The notes: generated from the letters alone by a model not told the origin. DNA of 64,000 bases from Thinopyrum elongatum (GCA_011799875.1 JAAAXO010000112.1:1-64000), one strand, 5' to 3'; shown: positions 47,201 to 59,129, numbered from the stretch's first letter. Program-made: numbers and translations.

Positions 47201-50200
47201 ACCACTCGGTCTTCTCCCCTCCCCCCCCTCTCTCTCGTTCTGGATCGGGCGAACGCCCCGATCCCGTCGCCCGTCGCCGCGCTCCCCGCCGCTGCTCGCG
47301 CTCGCTTCCGCCTCGCCGCCCGCGCTCGGACGCCGTCGCCGGGACCTCGCCTCCCCGTCTCCTCCCCGAATCACCTCAGCGAGCGCTCGCACCCGTCGCC
47401 GCTGCCCGACGCCGTCGCCGACTCGGCCGCATCGTCGCCGTCGCTTCCTCGCCTCGCCATCATCCCCGTCCGGCCCCCTGTGAGCCGCGCCCCTCTCCTC
47501 TCCTCTCTCCCTGACGCCGCGCCCGCACGTCGCCACCAGTCCCGCTCGCGCACAGCCTCACCCTTCCCCGTCGCCTCGTCCCCTGCTCCGCCCCGAGCCG
47601 CCCACCGTTCGCCGCGCGCGCGCACGCGCGAGCCCGCGCCCACGCACCGCGCTGCCGCGCTGCGGCCCGTCGCCGCGCCCCGCCGCGAGCCCGCGCGCCC
47701 GTCAACCGCGCCCGTGGCCACGTGCCACTGACCGGTGGGCCCTGCCCCCCCTGAGGCAATGACAGATGGGGCCTAGCCCCTAAAAACGAATTAAAAGAAA
47801 ATGTAATAAAATAATAATAAAAAAAATAATTAAAATAAATAAAAATAATTAATTAATTAAATAATTAATTAGTTAATTAATTAAGTTAATTAATCCTGAT
47901 TAGGTTAATCTAATTAAGTAGTTAGTGTTAATTAAACAGTAAATTAATTAGTTGACCTAATTAGCCTAATGTGAGTATGACAGGTGGGACCCACTGGTCC
48001 TGACGTCATGCTGACGTCAGCAAGACACTGTTTCGGATAATGTCTGATTTAAATAAATTTCAGAAATCAATAAAAACTTTAGAAAATCATATAAAATAAT
48101 CCGTAGCTCAGATCGAAAAACTTTGTACATGAAAGTTGCTCAGAACGACGAGACGAATCCGAATACACGGTCCGTTCGTCCGTCACACATCCCTAACTAT
48201 CAGAACATGCAACCGTCCCTCTCCGGTCATCTGTTTGACAAATGTCCGGAACCGGGAAAACATTCCCGGATGGATTCCTCCTTCCTCGGTGACGTGCAAC
48301 CATACGTTAGGATACACCCGGCACTGCGTATTATCATGTCGTACCTTGTGTTGCTCAAGTTTGCTCTATATTTATACTGTTTCCTCCCCCTCTTCTCTCT
48401 CGGTAGACCCTGACACCGACGTCGTCCCCGAGACCGACGCAACTCAGGAGCCCGACGCCACCGTTGACGATCCCTCTCTCTTGCCAGAGCAACCAGGCAA
48501 GCCCCCCCCTTTTGATCATCCCGATATCGCCCATTCTAATTTCCCATGCTTGCATTAGAATTGCTGCTGCTGCTGCTGCTTTACCTATTCTGATGCATAG
48601 CCTGTTCATTGTAACCTGCTGTTGATAATTACCTACATATCCTAAACTGTTTAGTCTAGGCTGGGTAGAGACCTATCAGTGACCCCACTTATCCCGACTG
48701 CCGCGCTGGATCGTCAGAAGACCCGATCAACGGGATTGAAGACCAGGCCCCGACACCGCACATCACCCCCCCTTAGTTGTAACGACACTGCAGCGTTACT
48801 ATCGAGTGTCGAGGGTGAAACCTCATGTAGCACTTCTGATGTTAACTCTGTAGAGTAGTTATTCGGTCGTGGTCATCGAGGGTGATTCCTCCTTCACCGC
48901 TTCCGATAACGACGCTGTCGTATAACACCTCAAGTGTGGACCCAGTGAGGGTGATTCCTCCTAGTTCATCTTGACGGATACATCGAGTGGGAATTCAATG
49001 AGGGTGATACCTCGGATTCCCTGATGTTATGGACACACGGATACTTGGACTTTACAATGTTACTTGGAAAGGCGGGTCGACCCTGAGGGGTACCCGCGTG
49101 TGATGTGAAGGCGGGTTGCCAGTGTGGTGCCCGAGTGGTGAATACGAGGCGCGGCCGGGCATTCTTAACCCTTGCCGCAAGTCCTCGAGACGGGGCGACG
49201 GGGTCACATCTTTCGTGAGTCTCTGCTCGTTACCGCAAGCCCTAGTCCTAACGATTTGGATATTTGATCCGAGCAGGCGTCTGGTCTGATAGCACTAACC
49301 ATCACGTGGGCATAGTATGGGCGTTCTGCATCGTATGCATCAGCCGAAAGCTCTGTCAGACGTCCAGTTCAGCACTGCGGCACGGTCGGATCGTGTCGGC
49401 CACCCGAGGCGATGCTGGTATCCACCCTGTGCGCAACGACCTGGAGGGTGAGGGGCGATGGCCAAGACCCCCTTGCGCTTAGGACGTAGACCGGCGGGGA
49501 CCTCTCTGCTGAGCCGTAGGTAGGGTTGCGATGTGTCGTTTGGCCGAGGCCGGGCATGACCCAGGAAAGTGTGTCCGGCCGAAGTTAATCGAGCGTGTTG
49601 GGTAAGTTGGTGCACCCCTGCAGGGAAGAACACTTCTATCGATAGCCGGTCCTACGGTAAAGGACACTCGGAGTTGTATCCCGATCGATACAACTAGAAC
49701 TGGATACCTGTGATGAGACCTGGATACTATGGCTCTGGGATTGCTTCTCGCAGGGAGCCGAGAAGGGATCTCCGGACGAGGTTGATGACTGTATGGCTCT
49801 GGGATTGCTTTCTCGCAGGGAGTCGAGAAAGGATCTCTGGGTGAGGTTGAGACTTAATGTTACTACTACATTATATTGTAATGTTCTACTCTCTTCTACT
49901 GCTGCAAGACCGCTGAAGATGCTAGTCTTCGATAGGACTAGGCCTTCTCTCTATTCTGGCATTTCTGCAGCCCAGTCCACATATACAGCCTCCCGTTGAA
50001 AATGTTGCATATGTAGTGTAGATCCTTGCTTGCTGAGTACTTTTGAGTACTCACGGTTGCTTTGTTTACCTTTTCTCCCCATATCAGTTTGTCGTGACCA
50101 AGATGACGGAGCCCCTGAGACAGCTGCCCTGCCGACGATCGCTACTACTACTACCCAGAGGATGGATTCTGCTATGAGTTGACTGATGACCAGGAGTAGG

Positions 50201-50500
50201 ATCGGAGGGTCCCAGGCAGGAGGCCTTCGCCTTTCGATCGTAGTGTTTTATTTTGCCCCGCCTTTCTAAAGGCCTTTCTGTACTTTCTTTTATATCTGTA
50301 CTCAGATATCTGATGCTTCCGCTGACGCTTGTTCGCAAGCTTATGTATTCGAGCCCTCGAGGCCCTGGCTTGTAATATAAAGCTTGTATGACTTTATTTA
50401 TGTTTTAGAGTTGTGTTGTGATATCTTCCCGTGAGTCCTTAGGCTTGATCGTGTGCATTTGCGTGTATGAATAGTGCACGATCGGGCCGGGGGCGTCACA
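47201..50500 (+). repeat. LTR-e, 5' part missing, outer 3' end of the insertion
   Basis: Starts within the poly-C/CpG core (CACTCGGTCTTCTCCCC) directly after the broken RT. It continues nearly identical to LTR-c and ends GGGGGCGTCACA followed by AATGC. It has two TGACGTCA boxes (48001, 48012) instead of three. No primer site follows, as expected for a 3' LTR. Confidence 0.85.
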
Positions 50501-50505
50501 AATGC
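50501..50505 (+). other. Target-site duplication AATGC (right copy)
   Basis: Matches 28694-28698 and directly follows the LTR-e end, closing the 21.8-kb insertion. Confidence 0.8.
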
Positions 50506-52587
50506 CATGTTAAACTTGGTTAGCTCATATCTCCTAGGCCGTAGCTCCGAATTAAATAAGCTACATATGTAACTTGACTAGAAAAACATGTAGATTATCA
50601 TGGTGCACTTTAACTTGATGTTTAATACCTTTAACATTGTGATTAATTCAGAATACTACCAAATTCGAAATTTGCATATGGGGAGTTTCCGGAATTGTTA
50701 TGTGTTGTTTCCGGCCTCATTTGAACTTGCTTTGATGTGCGGTTCTTTCATGCATCAACTCTTGCCATGAGAAGCAACATTTAATCTTGTGATGCATCAT
50801 ACTTGGTTGTCCATCATGCCATGTCTTGTGTGTTTACCGTGTTGTTTACTTCTTTTCGGTTCTGTTTCTTCTCAATAGTTCTGGTTACATTGCGATTGTA
50901 AGGATGCGTTCGACTATGTTGGTTCATCTACTTCATGGACTCGATCTTCTTTCGAGCGGGATTTCAGGCAAGATTACTGTTACCTTGGATATCACTACTA
51001 TCTTTGCTTGCTAGTTGTCTCGATGCTATCGCTATGTCTCGCGACCTACCACTTGTTGTCAAGCCTTCCAATATGCCATGATCAGCCTCTAACCTCCACT
51101 ATCCTAGCAAACCGTTGTTTGGCTATGTTACCACTTTGCTCAGCCCCTCATATAGCGTTGCTAGTTGCTGGTGCAGTTGCAGGTTGTTCCATGCTGGGAC
51201 ATGGATATCATGGGATATCACAATATCTCTTATTTAATTAATGCATCTATATACTTGGTAAAGGGTGGAAGGCTCGGCCTTTTGCCTGGTGTTTTGTTCC
51301 ACTCTTGCCGCCCTAGTTTCTATCATACCGGTGTTATGTTCCTTGATGAGCGCTCCTAACACATGTGGGGTATTATGGCCCCCCTGACCATTCGCTTAGG
51401 CTAAAACCCCTCCAGCAAGGCCCAACTTGGTTTAAAAATTTGCCAACATAATAATACTGATAACTAATTAATTATCATAGGGGGTCTCGCCCCCGAGGAT
51501 TCTTAATGCAACATAATACAGGTGGGCTAGTGCCGATGGTGTTGGTCTAAAAAGGGCAACCTGCGGGGCCACCACGGGGAAACTCGAGGGCTGGTTTTAC
51601 TTGTAGCTTGACCCATCCGATCGTGTCCTGAGAACGAAATACATGCGGCTTCTATCGGGATCGTCGACATGCCGGGAGGTCTTGCTGGTTTAGTTTTGTC
51701 TTTGACGAGTGGCTTGTCCACCTGGATTCCTTATCGTAAGCATCGTATTATCACGGTGTGAGGATGTTCCATCGAATGCACGTGGTAATTTATAATGGAC
51801 CACTTGGAGCACCCGTCCAGGGTTAAATATTTTTGAGAGCCGTGCCCGCGGTTATGTGGTGACTTGTAAATTTATAATATCCGGTTGTAGAGAACTTGAC
51901 ACTAAACTTAATTAAAATACACCAACCGCGTGCATAACCATGATCGTCTCTTTTCGAGGGAGTTCGGGAAGAGAACACGGAGAGGTTATGTTTGACTTGT
52001 AAGTAGTTCAGGATCACTTCTTGATCAATACTAGTTTGTGGCTGTTATGCGCAGATTAATCTTATTCTTATACTCATAAGTTAGCCAGCATACAATGCTT
52101 AGTGCTTGCTGCAACCTCACCACTTAACCATTCCATACCCATTAGGCTTTGCTAGTTTTGATACCCTTGGTAATGGGATTGCTGAGTCCTCGTGGCTCAC
52201 AGATTACTACAACAACAGTTGCAGGTTCAGGTAATGCGATGATCTGTTGTGAGAGCAATGCTTGCTTGTTTTGGAGTGCTTCTTCTGCTTCTGCTTCTTC
52301 GTCGATCTTGGATTAGGTTCCTGGTCGGCAGTCCGGGCTAGCAGGCTGGATGTCGTTCGTGTTTTCCATTTGATTTCATCCGTAGTCGGATTCTGCTCTT
52401 CTGTATGGTGTTTGCTATGTATTGATGTATTCATGTGGCAATTGTATGCCTTTGTATGTATCCCCATTTTTGTTGTACAAGGTACGATGTAATGATATCC
52501 ACCTTGCAAAGCGTCTTCAATATGCGCTTCTATCCTTGGTTGGACCTTCGAGTTCCTCGAGGATAGGATCGCATATTGGGGGTGACA
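50506..52587 (-). repeat. Older Gypsy LTR, continuation of 28320-28693
   Basis: Non-coding, moderately AT-rich. The outer end at 52587 reads TGTCACCCCCAATATGCG on the minus strand, a typical Triticeae Gypsy LTR start. The neighbouring gag frame is interrupted exactly there, at GCGGTGCAAGCT. The short ORFs inside (for example 51008-51241) look fortuitous. Together with 28320-28693 at least 2.4 kb of this LTR is present. Confidence 0.6.
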
Positions 52588-53732
52588 AGCTTGCACCGCG
52601 ATGGTGTAGATTCCAAGAAACTCAGCCGGGTTGTGCTTGCTGTCATACTTCTCCGGCAAGTCTGGCTTGAAATTTTGGGAGTTCGGCCACTAAACTTGCC
52701 GCAGCTCACGGGTAAACGCTGGGCAGCCCACATCATAGGGAAGGCAGCCAAGGAACCCTGGCACAGGCTCGTTCATCACCGTCCCTTCTCGTGCATCTGA
52801 TTGACGGTGCGCTTCCTAGCGTCGCTCGATGGTGGTTCGAGCATCTTCGGCACGCCGGTCATTGATGACCTGGCATTGGTCTATGTGGCGATTTCGGTGA
52901 CCTTGCGGATCGGACGACGCCATGGACATGCTGTCATGGGCGTCGACCTGTTGGCTCTGCCGTACTTGTCGGGGAGGGGACTGTACCGTCGATGCAGCAA
53001 CACCCATGGTCCGCCCACCAGCCTCTGGCACGGGCATCGTTGGCTGCCACTGATAGGGCCCTGCCAGCCATGCCCCTTCTTTGTTGGTGAAGCCCACAAG
53101 GTTCTGGATGGTGGCATGCCACACATCCATCTTCTCCGGATCTGGAGGAAAATCCAGCAAGAGCTGCACCTGCGGCACTGCCTCCGCTGACGACTTGGGC
53201 ATGACTGGGTGCAGGGACTGAGAGGCACTTCCACTTCTGTGGAAGCCAGAAGGAGCCCCACCTCTATCCTGCTGCCAAGGTCGATGCTCTCCAGCAGTGT
53301 GACGTGGCTACAGGGCGTGCACATGAGACTGGTGCACATGCTTCTTGCCTGGCCGGCGGCGAGGGTCGACCTTGTCGCGGTGAAGTGTCTCAGGTCCATC
53401 TTGCGATGGCCTCGGCTCGCGTCCCACAACTCCGCCGTTCATGGACCCTGCGACGTCATCCTTGGACATAGTCACAGCGACCTTGTGGACCGCAGCGCCG
53501 CCTCTCGACGTAGCAATGCGTGGGTCTTGGCTCCCTACGGAGCGAGTATGATTCCTCTCGTAGAGAGGGTGTAGAGAGCGCTCACCGTCGGCCCTGTCTG
53601 CTGGAGGCATCTGGACCGACAGCTTGGAGCCTGATGGTGCAGCTACCGCCGCGCTCTTCTTCTTCGGCGCAATGGATGAAGAAGATGGCGAAACTTGCAC
53701 GAAGACTGCTGGAGTGGATTTGCACAAGAGGT
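52588..53732 (-). pseudogene. Gypsy gag (Athila/Tat-like), interrupted
   Basis: Minus-strand frame beginning near 53727. It contains LLLDFPPDPEKMDVWHATIQ (53110-53170), WQPTMPVPE, PGFLGCLPYDVGCPAFTREL (about 52690-52750) and LPEKYDSKHNPAEFLGIYTIA (52600-52660), the conserved capsid start of this Gypsy group. Stops at 52816 and near 52693 and frame changes disable it. It is cut at 52588 by insertion of the older LTR. The element's own 5' LTR and primer site lie just upstream at 53733-54613. Confidence 0.75.
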
Positions 53733-53753
53733 CCCCCTACCTAGCGCGCCAAA
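53733..53753 (-). other. Primer-binding site, tRNA-Asp-like
   Basis: On the minus strand TTTGGCGCGCTAGGTAGG follows the LTR end within a few bases. TGGCGC is the shared start of tRNA-Asp-primed plant Gypsy elements. Confidence 0.6.
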
Positions 53754-53755
53754 GA

Positions 53756-54613
53756 TGTCAGAGTTTGACGATCCATGGGACCGGCGAGGATCCCTTTGTA
53801 GTTCGGCTGGGGTTATCGATAAGCACATAGAGCGAATCCAGCAGTACACACACGTGGATTTCTCAGGTTCGGGGCACCGTGGGGGCGTAAAACCCTACTC
53901 CTGTTCTATGGGTGGTTTAGCTTGGAGCACAAGTTACAAGCACAGCTTGCCAGAAAAACGCAAGCAAGGTGCAGCTACTGTGTAAGCGAGTGCAAAGTGT
54001 TGACCCATGCCAAGGTAGCCATGGGCCTCCTTTTATAGACAAAAAAGGGGCTACCACATTGGCAACATGGTCATTACATGTATGTGAATAGCGACCCCGA
54101 TGCTATCCAACCTAATCCCACAGGAGTAGGAGAAGGGCATTTAATGCACTTGGAAAAAGGTGTCTCTCCTTCTGTGCCGTCGACGTGGATGAGCCTATCT
54201 TCTTGACATGTCTCCTAGACGGGTGTCAATAAAGTTGATCTGCACGCGACGTGCCGACACGCGTGTTGTTGACTCCCCTCAGGCCATCTGCCCACTCGAT
54301 ACCTAATCCTGACAAGCCATCAGCTGGTCGATGAGGTGGAGAAGCCGAAGGGCAAGAAGGAGAATTGTTCGGCAAGGAGCTTGTCGGGTCCTCGCTTGCC
54401 GGTGTGAGGCTTGTCGGCAACTGGAGTCTTGATCGTTGGTACTAACTTAGTACATCTCGATGACCTGCCTGGAGGTCTTCTTCATGGTCTTGGTGTCCAA
54501 GAGTTGAGGCTTGGGTCGAGTTATCCTCCGATTAGGCCTTGCCGTCTGGAGGGCTGCAACTGCATGTGCACAAGTCTAGCGTACTAAGGGACCCCTAATT
54601 TAGTACACCAACA
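53756..54613 (-). repeat. Gypsy LTR, 858 bp, 5' LTR of the interrupted gag element
   Basis: On the plus strand it begins TGTCAGAGTTTGACG and ends TTAGTACACCAACA, so both ends are TG/CA. The primer site and gag lie on its left. The right flank AAAAG begins the Copia relic into which it inserted. Confidence 0.75.
54029..54038 (-). promoter_or_regulatory. TATA box of the 858-bp LTR
   Basis: CTATAAAAGG on the minus strand, followed by GGCCCATGGC. It lies mid-LTR in sense orientation, where a retrotransposon promoter is expected. Confidence 0.6.
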
Positions 54614-55405
54614 AAAAGAAACAAGGGTGGAGCTTCATGTGAGACTATATGTTTTTACTGCAAAGAGGAAGGACACTGGAAAAGAAATTGCTTGAAGTAT
54701 CTGGCAGATAAGAAGAACAAGTCTTCTGGTATAGGTATTTAAGTTATACAAGTTAATGTTATTGATATTCCACTCACCGAAAATTCCATGTCATGGGTAT
54801 TTAATACTAGATATGTTGCTAATATTTGCAACATGATGCAAGGACTACAAAATGTTTGGAAGCTAAGTAGAAACAAAGTTGTGATGCAATCGGGAATGGT
54901 GATGGGATCACTGCTCAAGCCGTCAGTGTCATGTCTTTGGATTTACCTTCACGATTGGTATTAGAACTAAGTAATTGTTATTTTCTTTTGAAGTCATGAA
55001 AAACATAATATCTAGACATGTTTGATAAATGACGACTCTTCTTATAAATATGAGAACAATGGTTGTTCAATATATTATAAGGATATATTTTATGGATTTG
55101 CACCCATGATTGGTGGATTATTCATATTAGATCTTGAATGGGAGAAGGTTGTCTATAACATTAATGCTAAATATCTTAAGAAGACTGATAGTACCACTTA
55201 TATGTGGCACTGCCATCTTGGTCATATCGAAAAAAATACATGCAGAAACTTCATAAAGATGGGTGTTAACATCTTTTGATTTTGAATCATTTGATACATG
55301 TGAAGCTTGTCTGATGGGTAAAATGACTAAAACGCCGTTTACTGGTCATCCAGAACGGGCACTTGAATTATTGGATACAGTACATAGTGATGTATGTGGT
55401 CCAAG
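54614..55405 (+). pseudogene. Copia gag-pol relic: zinc knuckle, protease, pre-integrase region
   Basis: The plus strand encodes CFYCKEEGHWKRNC (CX2CX4HX4C zinc knuckle) at 54650-54691. The protease region reads SWVFNTRYVANICN at about 54793-54835. The family active site D-T-G reads N-T-R here, so catalytic Asp is lost. The GAG-pre-integrase stretch follows (YMWHCHLGHIEKNTC at 55200-55245). After a frame change near 55265 comes CEACLMGKMTKTPF and LDTVHSDVCGP. The match ends at 55405, where a CACTA terminus begins. The 5' half was separated by the Gypsy element on the left. Confidence 0.85.
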
Positions 55406-55565
55406 CACTACTGCAGGATGCTGCTAACGCGGCACTACGATCAGAGACCCTTTGACGAAACTGTGTGCGATGCATTAATCGCAAATGGTGATGTAAAAAA
55501 ACCATAAAAAAAGATGCAAAACGTTTGCGATGGCGGAGCCATCAAACACGGTTCAGATTTTAGTT

Positions 55566-55850
55566 GCGTGTGTGATGCGGGGCATACGGTTCAGTTCAGT
55601 GAACTGTTTGCGATGAGGCAGAAGAACAGAAACGGGCAGCCAGATGCAGGCGTGTGCGATATACGACATATAGTTCAGTCGGATTAACTGTTTGTGATGA
55701 GGCGAAACAACATAAACGGGCAACCAGATGAAGGTGTGTGCGATATACGGCATACAATTCACTCAGATGAACTATTTGTGATTAGGCAACACAACAGAAA
55801 CAGTCAGCCAGATCAAGGTGTGTGTGATATACGGGAAACAGGTTCCTAAT
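55566..55850 (+). repeat. Subterminal repeats, about 84-bp unit, three-plus copies
   Basis: Units begin GTGTG(C/T)GAT near 55568, 55651, 55735 and 55819. They share GGTTCAGT...GAACTGTTTGTGATGAGGC, AACAGAAACGGGCAGCCAGAT and GGTGTGTGCGATATACGG. Copies are 75-90 percent alike by eye. Confidence 0.75.
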
Positions 55851-56319
55851 CAGAAATATGTGCGAAGACCCATAATAACATAGACAATTTCTGCTAATAA
55901 GTCGTGTGTGTTGTGGGCAAACGTTTGCTGGTATACGATTGTCAGCGATTGATGAATTCATCACCGACGGGTTTCCTAGTATGGTCCGTGTGCGTTGTCA
56001 TTGCATACAGAACAACAATATATGTACTTATAAGGACTTGATTCCATAACCAAATTGAACATCCAATTACATAGGTGGCTAGTAGACACATGACCTTTGC
56101 ACACACCAAAGTATGTTCAAAAATGCCTAGAAAACTCAAACAATGCATAAAAAAGCAAAACAAACGCTGAATAATTTCATATTTTTTTGGACGACACTCC
56201 TATAGTTGCATGTTGCCTCTGAAAATAAATCAAGGTGGGAAGAAACAGCGTATGTCATTTCACACACATATAGGTGACAAGTTCCCTCTCAGAACCATGA
56301 GGCTTCTTAAGAGAAGCTC

Positions 56320-56465
56320 CGGTTTGTAAGAAGTTTATACCAAAACTTGTCCCAAATTGGACTATTTTTTTACCACAGCATGTTGGTGCCAAGTCATAAC
56401 ACCATGCGATGTTTCATGATTTTGAGGCGAGTTTTGGATTTACAGTAATTTTAAAACCAGGTTTT
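56320..56465 (+). repeat. Diverged direct repeat, left copy (flanks F-box relic)
   Basis: TTTGTAAGAAGTTTATACCAAAAC... GTTTCATGA... GTTTTGGATTTACAGTAATTTTAAAA pairs with 59577-59720 in the same orientation. The surrounding 55950-56800 is otherwise non-coding with nothing recognisable. Confidence 0.6.
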
Positions 56466-56809
56466 TCAATGTTTACTGTCGAGTCGGCACCGCCCTGGAT
56501 AGGCTTTTTCCTCGTGGGTCCCAAATGTCAGAATCCAAATCTACCACTACCATGCAGCTTCTACTATTAAGAATTACATCCCATTTGGTGTGCTAGCTGA
56601 AAATAAGTTTGGTGGGTGTGGGCGGGTGCTAAGAACTTGCGGGTTCTGTAATGAATAAAGATCAAAGCCCAGTATGAAAGAAAATATGGGTCAAACCCTA
56701 GTTGAAAAGGGCAACAATGTCTAACTCCAGCTTACAAAAGGTACAAAAGCACGAGGACTAATTGTTCATCAGGTTTACACATAACCTGGATTGAACAGGG
56801 CAATAACAT

Positions 56810-59129
56810 CTAACTCAGCCAAAGTTTTTGGCAGTCACAATCAAATGGATCGGTCCAATCCATAAAATCAAGATCCCGGTACAAAAGATCTACTGGTCCA
56901 TGATGATGACAAGTTGTTGTAAATATAAGCCGAGCACGATTAGAAGCCCTTAGGTCCACCTGAAACTTCTTTTTATGCTGGTCAACATACAGTTCCGTGA
57001 GAAATTTCTTGTTGAAAAACTTAATCCGCAGGGATAATAGTGCCCTCGCATTCCTCATGAAGAATGTGACAAAGCCAGTGTTTAGCTAGTTGGATGCTTA
57101 TCCTTCCATCGTTATTGTCTTCAAACGAATGTCATGAGATCTGAGAAAATCCTTGTGCTTCCTCTGCCATCGATTGATTAGACCTTTTTCTCGAAATCCT
57201 AGTACCTAAATAGACATGAAGATTGAAAACAGTTAATTTCTAAAATAGAGTATGTCGAAGGAGCGACAACTGAATGGTTAATTCTAGTACATTATATATG
57301 GGCTTTCAATGTGTGTGAAATCATCACCTTTATATACAAATTCTCCAGACATGGAAAGCATCGCAGCAAGCCAATAGTGGTGTTTAGATCAAGACACCCT
57401 ATATAAATATATAAGGTCTTGACAGAATCCAGCACCCCTGATACACCATCTATGGACAAGCTCTTCATTCAGCATAGAACATAATATTAGCACCGAAAGT
57501 GTACTCCAAGATGATATTTAACTTATGCGCACAAATGAAAAATGTAGATTACTAAAGTGTACATGGATAACATACAGTACCTGAACAAGTGTGGGGCCAA
57601 CCACCAACTTGACACCTTCAAACAGATCAGGAAATACACCCAAGGTCTCCAGTTTAGGCGCAGAGACCACAGTTATTTGCGAAGGTTTATAACAACAATC
57701 AAGGAGCAACCTTTGAAATGAAGGGGCATCTTCGATGATGAGCTCCTGTCCTTCAAAACGAATTCCAATGCTTACAAGGTGAGGCGACTTTATTTTGAGA
57801 CAAGGGATATGGATTCCTAGTCCAAAAACAAGCACCAAACGCTCCAGTGCAGGGCAGCTGGAGTGGATGATGCTGTGAAGTGAGGCCACCGACAGATCAA
57901 CCAACACAACTGCAAGTTTTTTCAGCAGTGGGAGTCGAAGCATTTGTACCAGATTGTCTGCTAGATGGCACCGGGTCAAGGTGGCGGTGTGGAGAGAGGA
58001 GGAAAACCATGAGATGGGCATTGGTGGAGAGGGCACAGATGCAGCTCTTGGTGGTAACCTATCACTGTAGTCATGGTAGAACTCAAGCTGCTAGAGTTTA
58101 TCGAATTGACGGGATGTCAGCCAGGCGGCCACCATGCAGGGTATGTCCAGCAGGTAGCACGCCAGGATGCAGATGCGTTTAACGGAGCCCTGGTGGGAGG
58201 AGATGATGGCTCCGGGGAGTTCAGAATCATCATCGACAGATAGCTGACGACATTCAAGATTAAGAGGCGCGGCGCGCCACTGAGTGCGCCACCGAGATGC
58301 GAGGACTTGTGTGCGGCAGCCATCCTTGGTGGGGAGAAGGGAGATGATCTCCCCAAGGATGCCCTTCGGGAGATCGCTGATGCGGTCCGCCGGAGATTCT
58401 ACTGGTTCCTCAGGTCCAGGGGGGCGTGGCCGCTTCTGGCCGCGCAGCCGGGTCCAAGATCTACATCCGGCGGCTACGCTGGCCGGAGCCTCATCTATGT
58501 ACATACCAATCTGAAAGAAAAAAAATGGCAGAAACATACATGTAGGACATTCAAAATCAATTCTCAAGATCTGGAAGAAAAAAGGCACAAACATATATGT
58601 AGGACATTCAAAATCAATTCTCAAGATCTGGCCACGAATTATTAGCACGCAAGCTAACCCTAGTTGGATTATTAGCAAAAATCATTTGTACAGAACAAAC
58701 AATTAATCGACAACGATATACGGATAACATTCAAACAATCAATACACTACGTGCACCTAACGGATCTAAATTACTCTGATTTCATGGACTGAGAGAACAT
58801 AACCATAGGATTTGTATTTCAAAAAAAATATAAAGGGGGGGGGGGAGTAACCAGAGAAAACACATGATACGTTTGCCGCACAAATGGGTATATAGATGAC
58901 TAACTGGTTTTCTGTCGGAGTCGCAGTCGTTCCGGAGTTGCTGTTGACCTCCGGCTCCGGCTGGGGGGGGCACGATGGTGCCGACGAAGTCAAGGTCGTT
59001 CTGCTGCCCGCACGAGACCTCGTCAGCGGCGACGACAACCTCTGTGCCCAGCTTCACGCATTGCGCGGGTGCTTCACCAGCCCCGGCGTCGCCACTCCCT
59101 CCGATGGTGCGCTTTGGTGGCATCCTCAT
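56810..59129 (-). pseudogene. F-box / FBD-domain protein gene, three in-frame stops
   Basis: Minus strand. The main exon (58517-57582) has a polypyrimidine-CAG acceptor and starts IGMYIDEAP. It encodes an F-box (RISDLPKGILGEIISLLPTK, then VLASRW) and leucine-rich repeat-like sequence. It ends LVQ at a CAG|GTACTG donor. Exon 57462-57328 (45 codons) and exon 57205-56810 follow with AG/GT borders and matching phase. The last carries the FBD domain (RASNRARLIFTTTCHHHGPVD). Stops TAG at 58093, TAA at 57100 and TAG at 57088 break it. A possible first exon, 59129-58915 (MRMPPKRTIGG to DSDRKP), joins in frame. Such proteins are SCF ubiquitin-ligase substrate adaptors. The relic lies inside the presumed CACTA element. 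Confidence 0.8.
58527..58635. repeat. 57-bp tandem duplication in the F-box gene intron or leader
   Basis: ATGTAGGACATTCAAAATCA and CAATTCTCAAGATCTGG occur twice, 57 bp apart (58540 and 58597). They lie just upstream (minus strand) of the main-exon acceptor. Confidence 0.85.

Larger units (their letters stand above)
28699..50500 (+). mobile_element. Mosaic long-LTR Gypsy insertion (21.8 kb) bounded by one target duplication
   Basis: The order is LTR-a (28699-32600), body 1 (to 35045), LTR-b (35046-38640), LTR-c (38641-42052), body 2 (to about 43373), LTR-d (43374-44153), body 3 (to 47200), LTR-e (47201-50500). LTR-b lacks its 3' end, LTR-c, -d and -e lack 5' parts, and all three bodies are incomplete. 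Only the outermost LTR ends have a matching 5-bp duplication. Either unequal recombination and illegitimate repair rearranged an original element, or the assembly stitched several family members together. Changes in indel density at the junctions favour at least some assembly contribution. Confidence 0.75.

Noticed and set aside
57880..58182. Plus-strand ORFs over the F-box region (also 58284-58645)
   Set aside because: Antisense to clearly recognisable F-box/FBD exons.
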